DNA of 64,000 nt from positions 186,001-250,000 of the forward strand of contig BLLK01000074.1 in the NCBI GenBank assembly GCA_021927905.1, given 5' to 3'. Made by a program: the position numbers and the translations under genes. How positions within the stretch are numbered: position 1 is the first letter of the stretch; every line of letters begins with the position of its first letter. Below are positions 31,431 to 42,582 of the stretch, piece by piece. Source of the stretch: Chaetoceros tenuissimus. Taxonomy: Eukaryota > Bacillariophyta > Thalassiosirophyceae > Chaetocerotales > Chaetocerotaceae. Below the pieces are notes generated by a model that did not search any database, was not told the origin of the DNA, and was given only the letters and a program-made list of their open reading frames with translations.

Positions 31431-34400
31431 TTAGAAACCAAATGCGTCCATTTCATTCTGAGCTATCGCTTTGTACACCTCAGGTTGAATCAGAATAGCA
31501 TTGAAGAGAGATCTAGTCATTTCAAGGGCATTTCTATGATAATCGTAAATTTCATTGAGGCTGTAGTACAATTCAGCAGCGATGATGCGTTCATCCTTCA
31601 GCGCATTATATACAGGATTGGATAAGAACCTCTCAAATTTGTTACTGCTGTTAATCTTGAAACCTGCAATAGTTTCACCAGAAACAACAAGATATCTGTT
31701 TAGGCCTGGTGAGCAAAAGGACGAAGATGGATTTTCTGTGAAGAAGGCTTCTTGTGCAGAAATAATTCTATTTCCGTACCCTGATTTGAGTCAGTGCAAG
31801 TACTAAGTTAGAACCTTTAGCGTGAAAAATTCTTATTTCTTCGAAAAGTAAACTTACCATTTGATTGTCCCTCCCACAATTCATATTGCTCTACTCGGGC
31901 AGACCATAGGTAGTTAGTGCCACCATTAACACCACCGGTTGCTCTATCACAATAGTCGTCGAATGCTGCTTTCTCCTCAAAATTATGATTATTGTCAAGA
32001 GCCATCATGATATGGTTGTAAGCCTCCTCGAGCATACTCAAAGCGTAATCAAATTCCTCCATATCTGGCAGGGCAAAAAGCATATTGACGTGTTCGCATT
32101 CGATTTCTGCTCTTGCAAGAAGCGAGTCGAAGCCATTTTCCAAGCAGTTGACAGGATTAAGACCGTTTGCAACATCTGCATTGTATTGGATGATATAGTT
32201 ATGATATCCAGCCGAAAGAGAGTACGCAGCTAGGAGCAAATATTCCTGGTTGAAATAGGAAAAATTACAAAGTCAGAACTTGATACCAGACAAACTAAAG
32301 AATTCTTTCTCTCCAGGATGAGTGCGACATCAACGTACCTGTAAAAGTTCCATGTACTGAAAGTAAGAAAGAATAAAGATTGAGTGCCATCCGAATCTTA
32401 TGGTGTACAAATATTGATCTTCAATAACAGTATCATCGTCCGCCTCTACATCGGTACACGAAGCAGTAGTAGAGAAACAACTAAGCTTACACTGAGCCAA
32501 AACATCACCGTCACAACGAAGAACGTCAATGGCCGTCTTGCCTTTCTCGACCAGAGCCTCGTAAAGCTCCTGCAAAGCATGATTGGATTCCTCTTTCTGA
32601 TTGATAGCAGTGCCAAAAAGTTCTCCGTATTTGTACGTAACGATGGCATCATTGGCTGTCTCTCGCGCTGTCTCCATCAATGCCCAAGCAGTGTTGATTC
32701 TATCCCTCGCAGAAATTTGTTCAGCAATAACCTGTATCTCTGACCTGATTTCATTAAATCCATTGTTCATATCTTCATAAATTTCCTCGAGCGAATCACC
32801 ATTCTCTTGCTTTTTGAATATAAGTTCGATCACTCCGATACCTACAGTACCAAGGAAGGGAAGAAGATCATCAGCGAGGTCTTCCACAACATCAAAGGCA
32901 AGATCTTTGACTTCATCAACTTTATCTTCTAGAACAGAGTTTCCTCCTCGCACCCATTCTGTGCTTGTTCCATATCCTCCTATGGATGTCGGTTCGTATC
33001 CGGAATCAGATACGAGATCGGGAGGTGCCCATAGTGATGGATCGGGTGCATCTTCGGTATTGAAGGTGTGCAAAACAAACTCGTTTGGCGAGAGAGAACT
33101 GCTATTGATTCTATATGCATAGCATCTTGCTTTCTTCTGACCCGCCCAAAAGCACCCTCCTGCTGAGTTCTCAGCATTAAAGTAGGGACAATTGGTACTT
33201 CATTCAATAAAAATGTGGATAAATATTGACTGGAAATGCAAGAGAAGAAGGGAAACCAAATAAAAGTACTTACGATTTGCCTGAACAAAACTTATCAATG
33301 CAACGTTGATCATCGTTATGATTATACATGCAGTCATTGATATTATGTGTCGACCTCACATAGCTTGCAAGTTTGCCATTTACTTCATAAATGTTTCCTT
33401 GAATGTTTGAGCTATCCCATACTCTCATTTCCAAGTTACCATCTGATGATTGAGTGAAATAAAATCGTTGCCATTCAGAGGACCGCGAATCCATAGAGAG
33501 GTATCCGTACGAACCACTTTCAAGTTTGAATTTTCCATCTTTCACCGTATTGGGAATCTTTTTAATTCCTCTACCACTTAGTCTATTAACCAAGTGGTAA
33601 GTTGAAGCACCTCGATAATCAGTATTCGTTTTTACCCATCTCCAATGATATTCTGGTAAAGTAGTATCAGCATGTGCCTCGTCTACTGTGAGCACTGATA
33701 GTCCAGCTGTAGGTCCTGAAAAGAAAGTTTTCAGGTCCTTTGCAGCTTTCTTATCACCCCAACTGTCGATCCCAAATTTCCAACTTTGGAGGGCAGGTGT
33801 GTCTGCTTTAAGATATCTCTTCCTAGAGCCAATGACACGGTAGATTAAAGTATAGTAATTTCCAGATGTAACCTCATACACAGATTCCTCTGCTAGTGAG
33901 TTTGTTTCGTAATCAAAATCAAGAGTAAGCAGAATATTTTTGAAGGCATCAGATGATTCCTGTAATTTTCTACGCAAAGGAGACGCATATTCATTTGCTT
34001 GAACCCCACGGAATGTATCCAGAGAATGAGAAAAGGCAAGTCGGCGCAAAGAATTCTTCTCGGATGAGCTTAGCAATGCTGCAGCTCCATTCGTAGACTC
34101 GTCTAGCTGGTCACATTCATCATTCTCAAACTCAACACAGGCAAATACCTTGTTGTGGCCATTTTGGAAACAGATTGTTTGTTCATTTCTCTGAACAGCA
34201 GGAATTTCAAAGCTAAATTCTTCGTTATCAAAGCCATATCCATCCTTAAAAGCCACCCTTAAATTCATTGGGATCATTGCAAGCGCAGCTAGTGTTAATA
34301 CAATAACAATAATATATTAGACATCAATATATCTTCGGTAGATGACGCATTTAATAAAAAAGAATGAGTGGTACTTACAATCGTACATTGAAGTGGCCAT

Positions 34401-35137
34401 ATCCATCGAGATACAGGCCTTTGGCTTATCCACACCATTAATTTCAAGATCAGGTACGTCGAAGCTCAAGCCTCCCATCACAATTCTCTCTCCATTCTTT
34501 CCAATCATCAAGCCTGATGATTTCAAGTCGAATTGTTTGTTAAGATAGACCGTGAGATACACAATTCCGAACATGAGAATCGACTGAAAAATGATAGCTA
34601 CAACTAGAGCAGATATCAACCTTTTATTTCCAAGGAGCTCCTTCTGAGATCTATCAAGCTCTTTAAATACAGCGTATACGGCTTCATTGCTAAGGTGCCC
34701 TTTACCAGAGGAATCGAGATCTCTCATTTTCTGTTCGATTTCATTTAACTTGCCGTCCCCATCTACATCAAAAAGTTTTGAGGTCTTGGAGAGTTTGTTC
34801 TCATCTTTCTTCACCGCATCCGTCTTCTTTTCTGCACTTAAAGAGAATGGCGCATCGTCAGAGAAATCTTCATCTAGACGAGTCAAGGGATAGGAACATG
34901 TGTGTGAGATCGACAGGCCCTTGGTAGTGCCGGATTTAGAACTTTCATATGTGCACTACTTACCCTCACGTCGAATGGTCTCTAAGTCTTTATTAGCTGC
35001 ACTGGAGGTTTATTTCTTTGATGAGGAAAAGAAACCCATAGTTCATATATCAATTCTTGAATATACAAATCCGAATATATATGTTGCTTTTCGTGCAGAC
35101 CTTTATTATGAGATATGAGATCCTTGACAACTTGCAT
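31431..35137 (-). CDS. EF-hand, single-span membrane protein with large C-terminal region (six to seven exons)
   Basis: Core exons, in phase: 34873-34379, 34288-33274, 33197-32339, 32245-31858, 31780-31431, with introns of 90, 76, 93 and 77 nt. They join as about 1035 residues ending ...NEMDAFGF. A preceding exon ends at 34964 (donor GTAAGT, 90-nt intron). The start is uncertain; an exon 35137-35067 joined to 35001-34964 begins with ATG and is phase-consistent, total 1071 residues. Residues near 75-115 hold two EF-hand loops (DVDGDGKLNEIE; DSSGKGHLSNEA), followed by one membrane span (SALVVAIIFQSILMFGIVYL). The large remainder has a beta-rich part with Trp-rich segments, then a helical part with repeated Cys. 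Likely a type II membrane protein with cytosolic Ca2+-binding N terminus and large extracytosolic region. Family not recognised. Confidence 0.7.
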
Positions 35138-35623
35138 TCAAAGTTCAAGTGCGTTGGGCATACATCAATCTTACAGGGGTTACGGTAACTCATGTTTATC
35201 ATCATACATGGATCTTATCTTGATTGTGAACATGAATTACCGTGACCCCATTCAAAGACAGCTGGCGATGTCATCTTTCAAAATTTGTGTTTGCGGGGAC
35301 GTTACTGACATCTTCTTTAAAAAAATAGTAAAGACCCGGAGGGAAAGAACACTAGAAATGGAAATGTGTCAGCTATCTTCATCTTCTTGAAGTAAAAGAT
35401 TCTTTGATTTTCATGCTAAGGCTCTTCACAATTTTTCATTGCATTCGCTGTGTATCCTTTGATTTTCCAGAAGAGAGGGATAACTTGAAATAATGCATCT
35501 CTCTAAACAAAAGGAAGTTATATGAGTTGTAGTCTTCAGTAGAACTATTCTGACAAGAACGTGGCTCCGCTCTGACTGCTTTTTATCGATCCGACTATCA
35601 GCCAGCACCATCAACAAATTCGT
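35138..35623. other. Intergenic with imperfect hairpin
   Basis: An inverted repeat pairs 35176-35194 with 35231-35249 (GGGGTTACGGTAACTCATG against a copy differing at three positions). Loop about 36 nt. It may be a small structured RNA, a terminator-like fold or a mini-MITE; nothing decides between these. Confidence 0.4.
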
Positions 35624-37068
35624 TTAAACCCAGAAGTGTGAGGCGACCCCCTTTTGACGAAGTCCATGAAAAAGCTCCATAGATTCCTTTACTGTTCCAT
35701 TCATAGTATATGACCACCAAGGAGCTATTTCCTTCATATTCACATGCTGCTCAAAGTAAAATTGATCAATCTTTGCAATCAATTCATTGCTGTTGTAAAT
35801 TTGTTTTGCAAGTGGAACTTCAGTTGGTGCGTGGTCAATATCAAGTTTGACTACAATCAAATCATCCTCGTCAAATTGACTAATAATAGATTTCAGAGGG
35901 TTCATTTTGGACTCAGGGCCTTTATCTACAGCAACATTGATCCAATGAAAGGGTGCATATATTTCTCAGGAAGTTGATTTTCGTACACATTAACTGGATC
36001 TGTAAATTTCATTTCATAACCATATATATGATCAAATTCAAAGCCAAACTTTGAATAGAGATCAAGAAGCTTAATCACAGGCCCTTTTTCTCGTGCCAAA
36101 TCTAAGTGTATTGAGTAAAACGTTCAATTATTGGAAACTGACTAAAAGTTGGCTACGTACCTGCCCCCATATCAATCATTACCAATTTTGAGTGAGGTTT
36201 TAGAGAATTACACATTGCTTCAAAGTCATGTACCAAGTAATCCAAAGAAAGAAGATACTTTGTGTCGCTACAAAATTCTGGGTGTCTCATTGGTGGCATT
36301 AGAGGTTCCATGTATCCCATTTTGGAACTGTACGATAATTCACTATTACTGAAAAAGTTATCAATCGAGCCATCATCGTGAAGCCTCAGTGACTTGCATA
36401 TATTTGGTATGTCTTCTTGAGAAGATATCTTGATTGTCTTCATTAGATCATGTTCAGCAGATTCAAATTTTTGTTCGTGATGAGTAAAATTTGTGGTGAG
36501 ATCTCGAACGTAGTTTGTAAACTTTGAGACTACATCATTTGATAACAGTGAATTTTTTTCATCATCATGTTGGAAAAAAGGAGCACAACCTTTTGATTTG
36601 GATGCATCTGTCTCATTAAGTCCGAGCTCATCAAGATAGCAGTGAAGCTCCGTCATCTGGACCTTCATCTCTTCCGAGTTCTAGTCCTTTAATGAGCAGC
36701 GACAAGCCTTCTTTGAGTCCGTCTTCTGTACCAAGTTCTAGTCCGACCGATAGCAGTGAAGCTCCGTCATCTGGACCTTCATCTCTTCCGAGTTCTAGTC
36801 CTTCAAGATGTTCCATTAAGAATTTCTCTGTCTCTGCCGGTCTGTAGCTATACTCTTTTTTCACTAGCTTTTTGAATCTTCCTCCTCGTGTTCCATTGGA
36901 GACAGGAAATTCTACAGAAACATATTTTATTTCAACTTTGCCGGATTTTGAAGAATTTTTTTCTTTCCACTGATTTATGAACAATCCAACATCAAAATAT
37001 CCCACGACAAGGACGAATAGCAGAATAGTATTAGTGCTGGAACTAACTTTGAGACATTTCCTTCCATA
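35624..37068 (-). pseudogene. Decayed Rossmann/methyltransferase-like gene
   Basis: Parts of one protein lie in different frames. The 5' part has a signal-anchor (ILLFVLVVGYFDVGLF); the middle (36668-36161) ends in MIDMGAG, a Gly-rich SAM-binding-type loop, split by a 59-nt intron (36160-36102). The 3' part has VVVKLDID..., FYFEQHV and ends SHFWV. I see about three disruptions: near 37020-37050 after the ATG at 37068, in the tandem repeats at 36643-36812, and one missing base near 35948 where HPFHWIN would otherwise continue. Some could be sequencing errors. The family is a diatom methyltransferase-like membrane protein, inferred from the glycine loop only. On the opposite strand the repeat zone reads as PSS-type Pro/Ser repeats. 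Confidence 0.6.
36643..36812 (+). repeat. Three 57-bp tandem repeats, PSS-like on the plus strand
   Basis: Unit of 57 bp, three copies, copies 1 and 3 almost the same over ~50 bp, copy 2 diverged. Plus-strand translation is SSEAPSSGPSSLPSSSP, typical of diatom cell-wall or secreted proteins; the minus strand lies inside the decayed gene and reads GLELGRDEGPDDGAS. Confidence 0.75.
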
Positions 37069-37407
37069 GCTTTTCCTGTTGTAACTCTGGATGGCGGCTA
37101 ACTAATAGCACAGCTCAACTCTAAATGGCAATTTATGCGAAGTGAAGTCTACGGAGAGTTTTCAATTTTTACACTTTACACAATGACGGACTGGTCGGCC
37201 AGGCAGCAGAACGACGTCTCTTGTCGGGTGGTCCGTCCGTCGTCGGTGTACTTCCAAGAAGCATAGCCATACTTAAACTTCAAATTACCAAGTGACTAGC
37301 TAGATGATAACTATGTTTGGTATATTTTTTATTATATTATTGGATTTTTACGGTATATTCTATCTTCAATTTCATACGAACATCGTCCTCAAGTAGCTAC
37401 TGATTCA
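37069..37407. other. Intergenic
   Basis: About 340 bp between two minus-strand genes, with a GC-richer patch near 37190-37260. No gene or repeat seen. Confidence 0.4.
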
Positions 37408-38649
37408 TTAAACTGTAGTCGGCTTTGGTGCTGCTGCTTCAGCATTTTCTTCACCCTTTTCTCCGAGTCTACCGGTCTCACCTTTGTCAAGCTGTTCATA
37501 AGTTTGTCCCATTGCCAATTGACTTGGGTCCTGCTTCTCCCCAGGTAGTAGCTGTTGCATAGCAGAATATGATGCAGCCAATGCATCTTCAGACATTGGT
37601 CCTTCACTATCAAGTCGAAGTCTTCCAAGTGCCATCGAAATTTCTTCTGCGGGTGGATATCCTTCAATTGAAAATGCTTCAAATGTCTTTCCTACTGATT
37701 CCTTTGTGAATACACAATCTACAAGAATTTTTGCAACGTCTTTACGGTTGATACGTCCAACTGCTACATCTCCCTGACTGAAAATTGGTCTGCTTCCAAC
37801 TGGCCAATCTTCATTCAAACCAGTCGGTCTAAAAATACAGTATGGTGTTCCTGTGATGGAATTATGATGTTGATGAGATACTATGTAAACGTAAATGCTA
37901 TATTCTAGCCAAATATATATGTACTATTCATACGTACCACTCTCGCGAAGTCTCTCTTCACTATCAGCCTTGATATTCAAGATGTTAAATGGATTCAATC
38001 TAACAATAGGAATATCAGCACAACCCTTGTACTGTTCCTTCTTTTCATCTGACCAAGATGGACGAGTGACACCTGCAGAAGAAAGCATAACAACCTTTGG
38101 TCCATCAGTATCCTCCGACCCTTCAAAAGCTTTTGCTAAAGCAGGTACACCCACAGCATCAATACTCTTTTTAGGCTGCACAGCCACTCCAAAAATCGCT
38201 CCAAGTTTATCTAAAAACGACTGAGATTCATTATCTGAAAATCCAGTAGCGCACCAAATACTCGCATCACAATCACTAGCTTGAATGGTAGAAATAACAT
38301 TATCCTCCAATGCCAAATCGCATTTTTTAATGATTAAATTCTTTTTCTCAGCTGTAGGTGGAAATTTGACTGGTAAAACATCAGCCGCCTTTTGTTCATC
38401 TCGAACGATTGCAATGACATTATTGCCCCTATTCAATAGTTCCTTGACAACGAGTGATCCTGTACGACCGGTTGCACCGGTTACTGCAATGGTTTTAGCG
38501 GATGGATCAAAGTTTTTAATGAGTTCCGAGTCTCTTCCTTCCTTTACACCGTTTGCTACTACGGTTGAGAAAGATGGGATGGTGAATGCATCAGTGTTGG
38601 TTGCAAGTACGATGCTTGCAAGAATGAGTTTTGCACAAAATACTTTCAT
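37408..38649 (-). CDS. Plastid atypical SDR (NAD(P)-binding) protein, two exons
   Basis: Exons 38649-37938 and 37850-37408 with an 87-nt intron in phase give 384 residues. N-terminal signal peptide ends NTDAFTIPS, the diatom plastid-import pattern. A Rossmann dinucleotide site follows at about residue 53: VTGATGRTGSLVVKELL (GxxGxxG, atypical/extended SDR or NmrA type). A later VVMLSSAGVTRP segment is the expected beta5 strand, and PYCIFRPTGL follows across the splice junction. No YxxxK catalytic pair is evident, so it may be a chaperone-like or RNA-binding SDR such as plant HCF173/Tic62-type proteins rather than a dehydrogenase. The C-terminal 60 residues are polar. Divergent from the small Cys protein at 39066. 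Confidence 0.8.
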
Positions 38650-39065
38650 GTTGCTTTAGTTGCTGTTGTGAGTATAGGATATGATGGAAGGTCAAAGATT
38701 CCTTTACTTATTGTCATTCATAAAGACTGATGAAAATGATGGATGTGAGAGTGAGATGAGAAAGATGCGTTTTGAATGGCGATGAAAAAGCGTTCCAGCA
38801 TCCGTGACGTGTAAATTCTAGCCATTTAGTAAGAGTGCGTTTCACGGCTATAAGAAGTCTGAGCCTTTCATCATCATCTGCTGTGAGGTACGGTAGTAAT
38901 GAAATACGTGATGATGAACTGTAATAATGATATTATGTTTGTACCATTTATTGAAAGAGAAATTGATACATACTATAACAATAGATTAACCAAATCTCCA
39001 TAAAGATCACTAAAGCGCAAAGAAAGAAAAATCATAATATCAACACTGCCCTAGCAATCTACAAA
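38650..39065. other. Divergent promoter region
   Basis: 416 bp between divergent starts; should carry both promoters. No repeats seen. Confidence 0.45.
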
Positions 39066-39368
39066 ATGCCACAATCCAATGAAATAGTCAATCTCGTCAC
39101 TTATTTCGACGAATGGACACGATGCTGTTCTTCCTCTTACCAAAAAGACTCATTGTATAGATTTGGTAAATTCGACAGCTGTGGTCCTCAATACAATGAT
39201 TTGAAAATAGCTCTTAAAGCCAAAGTAGCAAAGAGTGAAGAAGAAGCCAAGGAATTAATTGCAGGAACGTATTACAAGCAAAATCTTGGTAGCGATCCCA
39301 AGAATTCACCTACTGCTGGTGCTATATGGGAATTGAAGGAGAAACCTGGTTGGGATGTTCAAGAATAG
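39066..39368 (+). CDS. Small Cys protein, DUF3128-like
   Basis: 100 residues, ATG start, one exon. The stretch WTRCCSSSYQKDSLYRFGKFDSCGPQYNDL has the spacing of DUF3128 (yeast Emi1-type) proteins, with paired Cys and an aromatic-Gly motif before the third Cys. Those proteins are small and reach mitochondria or cytosol; the one here lacks the fourth Cys of the usual set. The rest is helical (Lys/Glu/Ala). Short length is normal for the family. Moderate confidence on family only. Confidence 0.6.
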   Translation: MPQSNEIVNLVTYFDEWTRCCSSSYQKDSLYRFGKFDSCGPQYNDLKIALKAKVAKSEEEAKELIAGTYYKQNLGSDPKNSPTAGAIWELKEKPGWDVQE

Positions 39369-39957
39369 ATTTGGAATTATTTGATTAGAGTACAGTGTAT
39401 GTATTTTATTTGCAAGAGTGTAGAAAGTAGGTTCGGGATCCGAGTGGAAGAAATAGGTCTAGAAGCGTGCATGTAGAGAGTAGTAGAGATTCTAAGATAC
39501 CACTGCCGTATGTAGATCATGCAGATTGGATTTCCATATATTGAATAAAGCTTTCGCGAAAGGAAGAATACAACTATATTGAAAGAAGGTAAATATTCCA
39601 TCCTATACATATTTAGATATATGAAGATCAGTTCACCTTTTACGCTTGGTACGAGCAATAAAGATATATTTTCAGCTAGAAAATATAGTAGAAATATTAT
39701 ATATTATAAATGTAAATATCTTGAATTATTCTGGAATCAAAGTTTACGAAAGAAGAATCCAGGAAATGAAATTTCTCAAAGAATAATGAGGCTACTCTTC
39801 AATCATGACTCGTTGGAAATTGAATGGAAGTATGAAATCACAAAGTATATATATTTATAATATGCAAAACTAGTAAATTGTAACTGTATTCTTAATGATT
39901 CATGATCTCTCACACTACAACTTCAAACTACCATACTTTTAAACTCACCTCAACAAT
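39369..39957. other. Intergenic
   Basis: 589 bp AT-rich spacer ending at the TA target of the mariner element. Open frames seen here start with non-ATG codons and have no protein character. Confidence 0.5.
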
Positions 39958-39959
39958 TA

Positions 39960-40170
39960 TTATTGTTTTCGAAAAAGATGGAAAAGAGAAAAAAAGAAAA
40001 AAAGGCAAAAAAGAAAACATTTCTCGACCACCACTATAACACCTAGTAAAAACTACGTTTGCTCTTTTCTCTATGAATATAGTACCTATTCACCTAAAAA
40101 GTGGTTCAATCTCTACCTACTAATCAAGCTTGAGAAGACTGGAGTATTAGTTTACGGTGAAAGGATGCCT
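39960..40170 (+). repeat. Left TIR of the Tc1/mariner element
   Basis: 211 bp, inverted match to 42577-42787. It begins TTATTGTTTTCGAAAAAG, contains a purine run, a TTTTCTCTATGAATATAG segment that may act as a promoter, and ends GGATGCCT, which includes the ATG and second codon of the accessory ORF. Confidence 0.9.
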
Positions 40171-40927
40171 AATCCTAGAAAGAATCGAAGAAGCACTTCT
40201 GAGAGCAACAAAACTACAAGCTCAAAGAAGGCTCGGACACAACGTCCCTATAGGTTGGCTATGCATGTACAGACCTATGCTAAGCAAAACCCAAATGCAA
40301 AGGTCAACCCAATGGAGAAACCTTTTGAAATTGAGTATGATTTCAATAAGCATACTTTCAGTAGAATCAAAGCAAAGATTCAAGAAAGTATTGGAACTGA
40401 AAACTTCCGTTCAAGATTCCCTGAGTATGAGGTACTAGACACATCCTACGGCATCAAGATTTGGAATGGAAAGCGATCAAAAGACAAAAGATCTTCTTCT
40501 TTGAAGAGTATTACCTCTTTTACAATTGATGAAGGTACTGCAGATCCAGAAAGTATTTGGACAAAGTATCCAAGTGAAGCCAGAAAGATTTTACGACATA
40601 GAGTGTGGGAGGGAGAAATTAGAAATGAAACTTTTCGACTTCATAATGAGTTTGAAGAGTAATGTTCATCCAAGACGAGGTGCTTTTGAAGAGCGTATTT
40701 TTTTAATTAAAATGAGCTCTGGGGAAGAGTGTGTATATACCAAGGAAGAAAGTAAATATACAACACTCTCTTCCTTGGTAAATATTGCAAATATTCAAAA
40801 GGGGGAAATTTTGCATATCACCAGTGCAGTTCGAACTGAAGCTTCCGAGGATTCAGAGGGTTATGGGATTTCAGATGATGATGGAGAGGGTAGTCAAAAT
40901 GAGGTATCTCAAGATAGCTCTTCTTAG
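40165..40927 (+). CDS. Accessory protein of the mariner element (one frameshift)
   Basis: ATG at 40165 lies in the TIR. The first frame runs 165 codons to 40662; a protein-like second frame, offset by one base, continues to 40927 (NVHPRRGAFEERIFLIKM... ending in an acidic Ser/Asp tail). One extra T near 40663 separates them, so the full product would be about 253 residues. No splice pair fits, so this reads as a plain frame break, or a sequence error. The N terminus is strongly basic (RKNRRS, KKARTQRPYR), the C terminus acidic. I know no such accessory gene in typical Tc1/mariner elements, which carry only transposase; DNA binding is a guess from charge. Confidence 0.6.
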
Positions 40928-41400
40928 ATAGAAGATAAAGAATAACAACCCTATATATTTGCAACTTGAAGCCATCTTTTTCTCCTTCTCTTTTCCAAAA
41001 AGCTAGCATTGGGGCCGACGACCTTGTATTATTTCAACAAACTGATCAGCCCATCTGACACTAGCCATAACAATCAACAGATACTCTCTTAGCAACCCAC
41101 ACAGAACCCTGTCTGGATGTAGTTGACGCCACTCGCCACTGTGATCGCGCAATGGTCACGGGTCTGTAGCAGTACTTTCTACAACAGGGGATTGAACTTC
41201 GACAGACTATTATTTGTGTTTGATTCCAAGCCAGACTTACGGCAAGCTGGGTGACTGACAGGACTTGAACCAATGCACAACCAAAATTCTTCTTGCATAG
41301 TCTCGAATAAAGAAATACATAAAGGAAAGATTTTTGTCCTCACTTTTCTAAATGCAATATTTCATTAATCGAGAAAATAATATATATACAATTTAATTAT

Positions 41401-42582
41401 TTATAGTGAATGATTTACAGTTAATGCTACTATAAGATTTGATGCAAGCTCTTCTTCTTCTACTGTCGTCAAGATTTGATTGCTTAGTGGAACCTCACAT
41501 CGTCGGAATTCTTTTATGCATATGTCACGATTTCTACTTTGAAATGCAGCCATGTGAGTGCGATACCAATCATACTCAAAGGCTATTTCATTTCTCTTCA
41601 AATGATTTTTATAGATATTGAATGCCAATTCTATCGGGTTCAAATCTGGAGAATATGGTGCTGTATACAGCAAGTAAGCACCAGTAGCACGTATCATATC
41701 AGCTACACGAGAATCCATGTGTGTCGAGGCATTGTCCATTACAACTATGGATCTTGCTTCAGCTTTTAGAAAATTTCCAAGAGTCGGACACAAGAAATTT
41801 TCTACCCAGCTTTCAAAATATTCTGCGTTGACAGTTCCAGCGGCTCCTTCTGATGATATTTCATCTCGTATTACGCAGTCAACAGTTTCTGAAATAAAAC
41901 CGTTGATATCCAGAGCTGCAATCATTGTATATCTGACAGTATTTTTGAACCAGCGTTTCAAGGCCACTCCACCAGAGTTCCTCTTTCCCCACGCTCTTCT
42001 CCTACGTGAGGCCCTTCTATCTTTATGTGTTTCATCAACAAAAACTATTTGAGCTGGATCAGACACTAAGGTCTCCAGAGCTCGTTTGTATCTTAGTCTT
42101 TCAACTTCATTTCTTTGTTTTGCGCTTTCATAGCACACCTGTAGAGAAAGACCTAGCTTCTCTGTCAAAATACGATGGATGGTTGAAAGAGACAGCAGTG
42201 TCTTGTTATTTTTTGCTAGCGCCTGTTGAATCTCGTCAAGAAAAAATTCTGGATGCTCTTCTATGATTGCTCCAACTGCCTCCACAATAGCATGAGTCAC
42301 AATGTTTGTGTACTTGCACTTTTTATATAGTTTCCTCAACTTTTTCCTCTCTGCTTTTGTTTCATATGGATACTCTCCATACTTTTTATAATGTGAGTAC
42401 CAATTATGGAGTGTACTTTTTGGAATAGAATATTTTGCAGCTGTTTCTTTTAGCACATGGTCTATTGGACGACCTGGATTTAATTCTATAAGTTCTTCAA
42501 TGTGAACTAGACAAACGTGTTCTTTCCTCTTGCCCCACGGCAATTTTTGACTTGAAGATTGCACATTACTTGACTCAGGCAT
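41401..42582 (-). CDS. Tc1/mariner (IS630) transposase, DD34E
   Basis: 393 residues, ATG in the right TIR. N-terminal part has a helix-turn-helix (VLKETAAKYSIPKSTLHNWY) and a second one (FFLDEIQQALAKNNK...SLSTIHRIL), the paired-like DNA-binding region. The catalytic core follows with D1 in FVDETHKD (about 180), D2 in VVMDNASTH (about 280) and E in YSPDLNPIELAF (about 315), with 34 residues between D2 and E, i.e. DD34E as in Tc1. All three carboxylates are present and the frame is intact, so the protein is likely active or recently so. It cuts at TA and inserts the element there. Confidence 0.9.
   Translation of the reverse strand: MPESSNVQSSSQKLPWGKRKEHVCLVHIEELIELNPGRPIDHVLKETAAKYSIPKSTLHNWYSHYKKYGEYPYETKAERKKLRKLYKKCKYTNIVTHAIVEAVGAIIEEHPEFFLDEIQQALAKNNKTLLSLSTIHRILTEKLGLSLQVCYESAKQRNEVERLRYKRALETLVSDPAQIVFVDETHKDRRASRRRRAWGKRNSGGVALKRWFKNTVRYTMIAALDINGFISETVDCVIRDEISSEGAAGTVNAEYFESWVENFLCPTLGNFLKAEARSIVVMDNASTHMDSRVADMIRATGAYLLYTAPYSPDLNPIELAFNIYKNHLKRNEIAFEYDWYRTHMAAFQSRNRDICIKEFRRCEVPLSNQILTTVEEEELASNLIVALTVNHSL

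Noticed and set aside
40739-40781. Small inverted repeat TACCAAGGAAGA...TCTTCCTTGGTA in the accessory ORF
   Set aside because: Short and inside coding sequence; likely chance.
41061-41290. tRNA-like sequence inside the mariner element (minus strand: GGTTCAAGTCC and AGTTCAATCCC, like Pol III B boxes)
   Set aside because: No matching A box upstream on the same strand and no acceptor stem; the T stem has mismatches.
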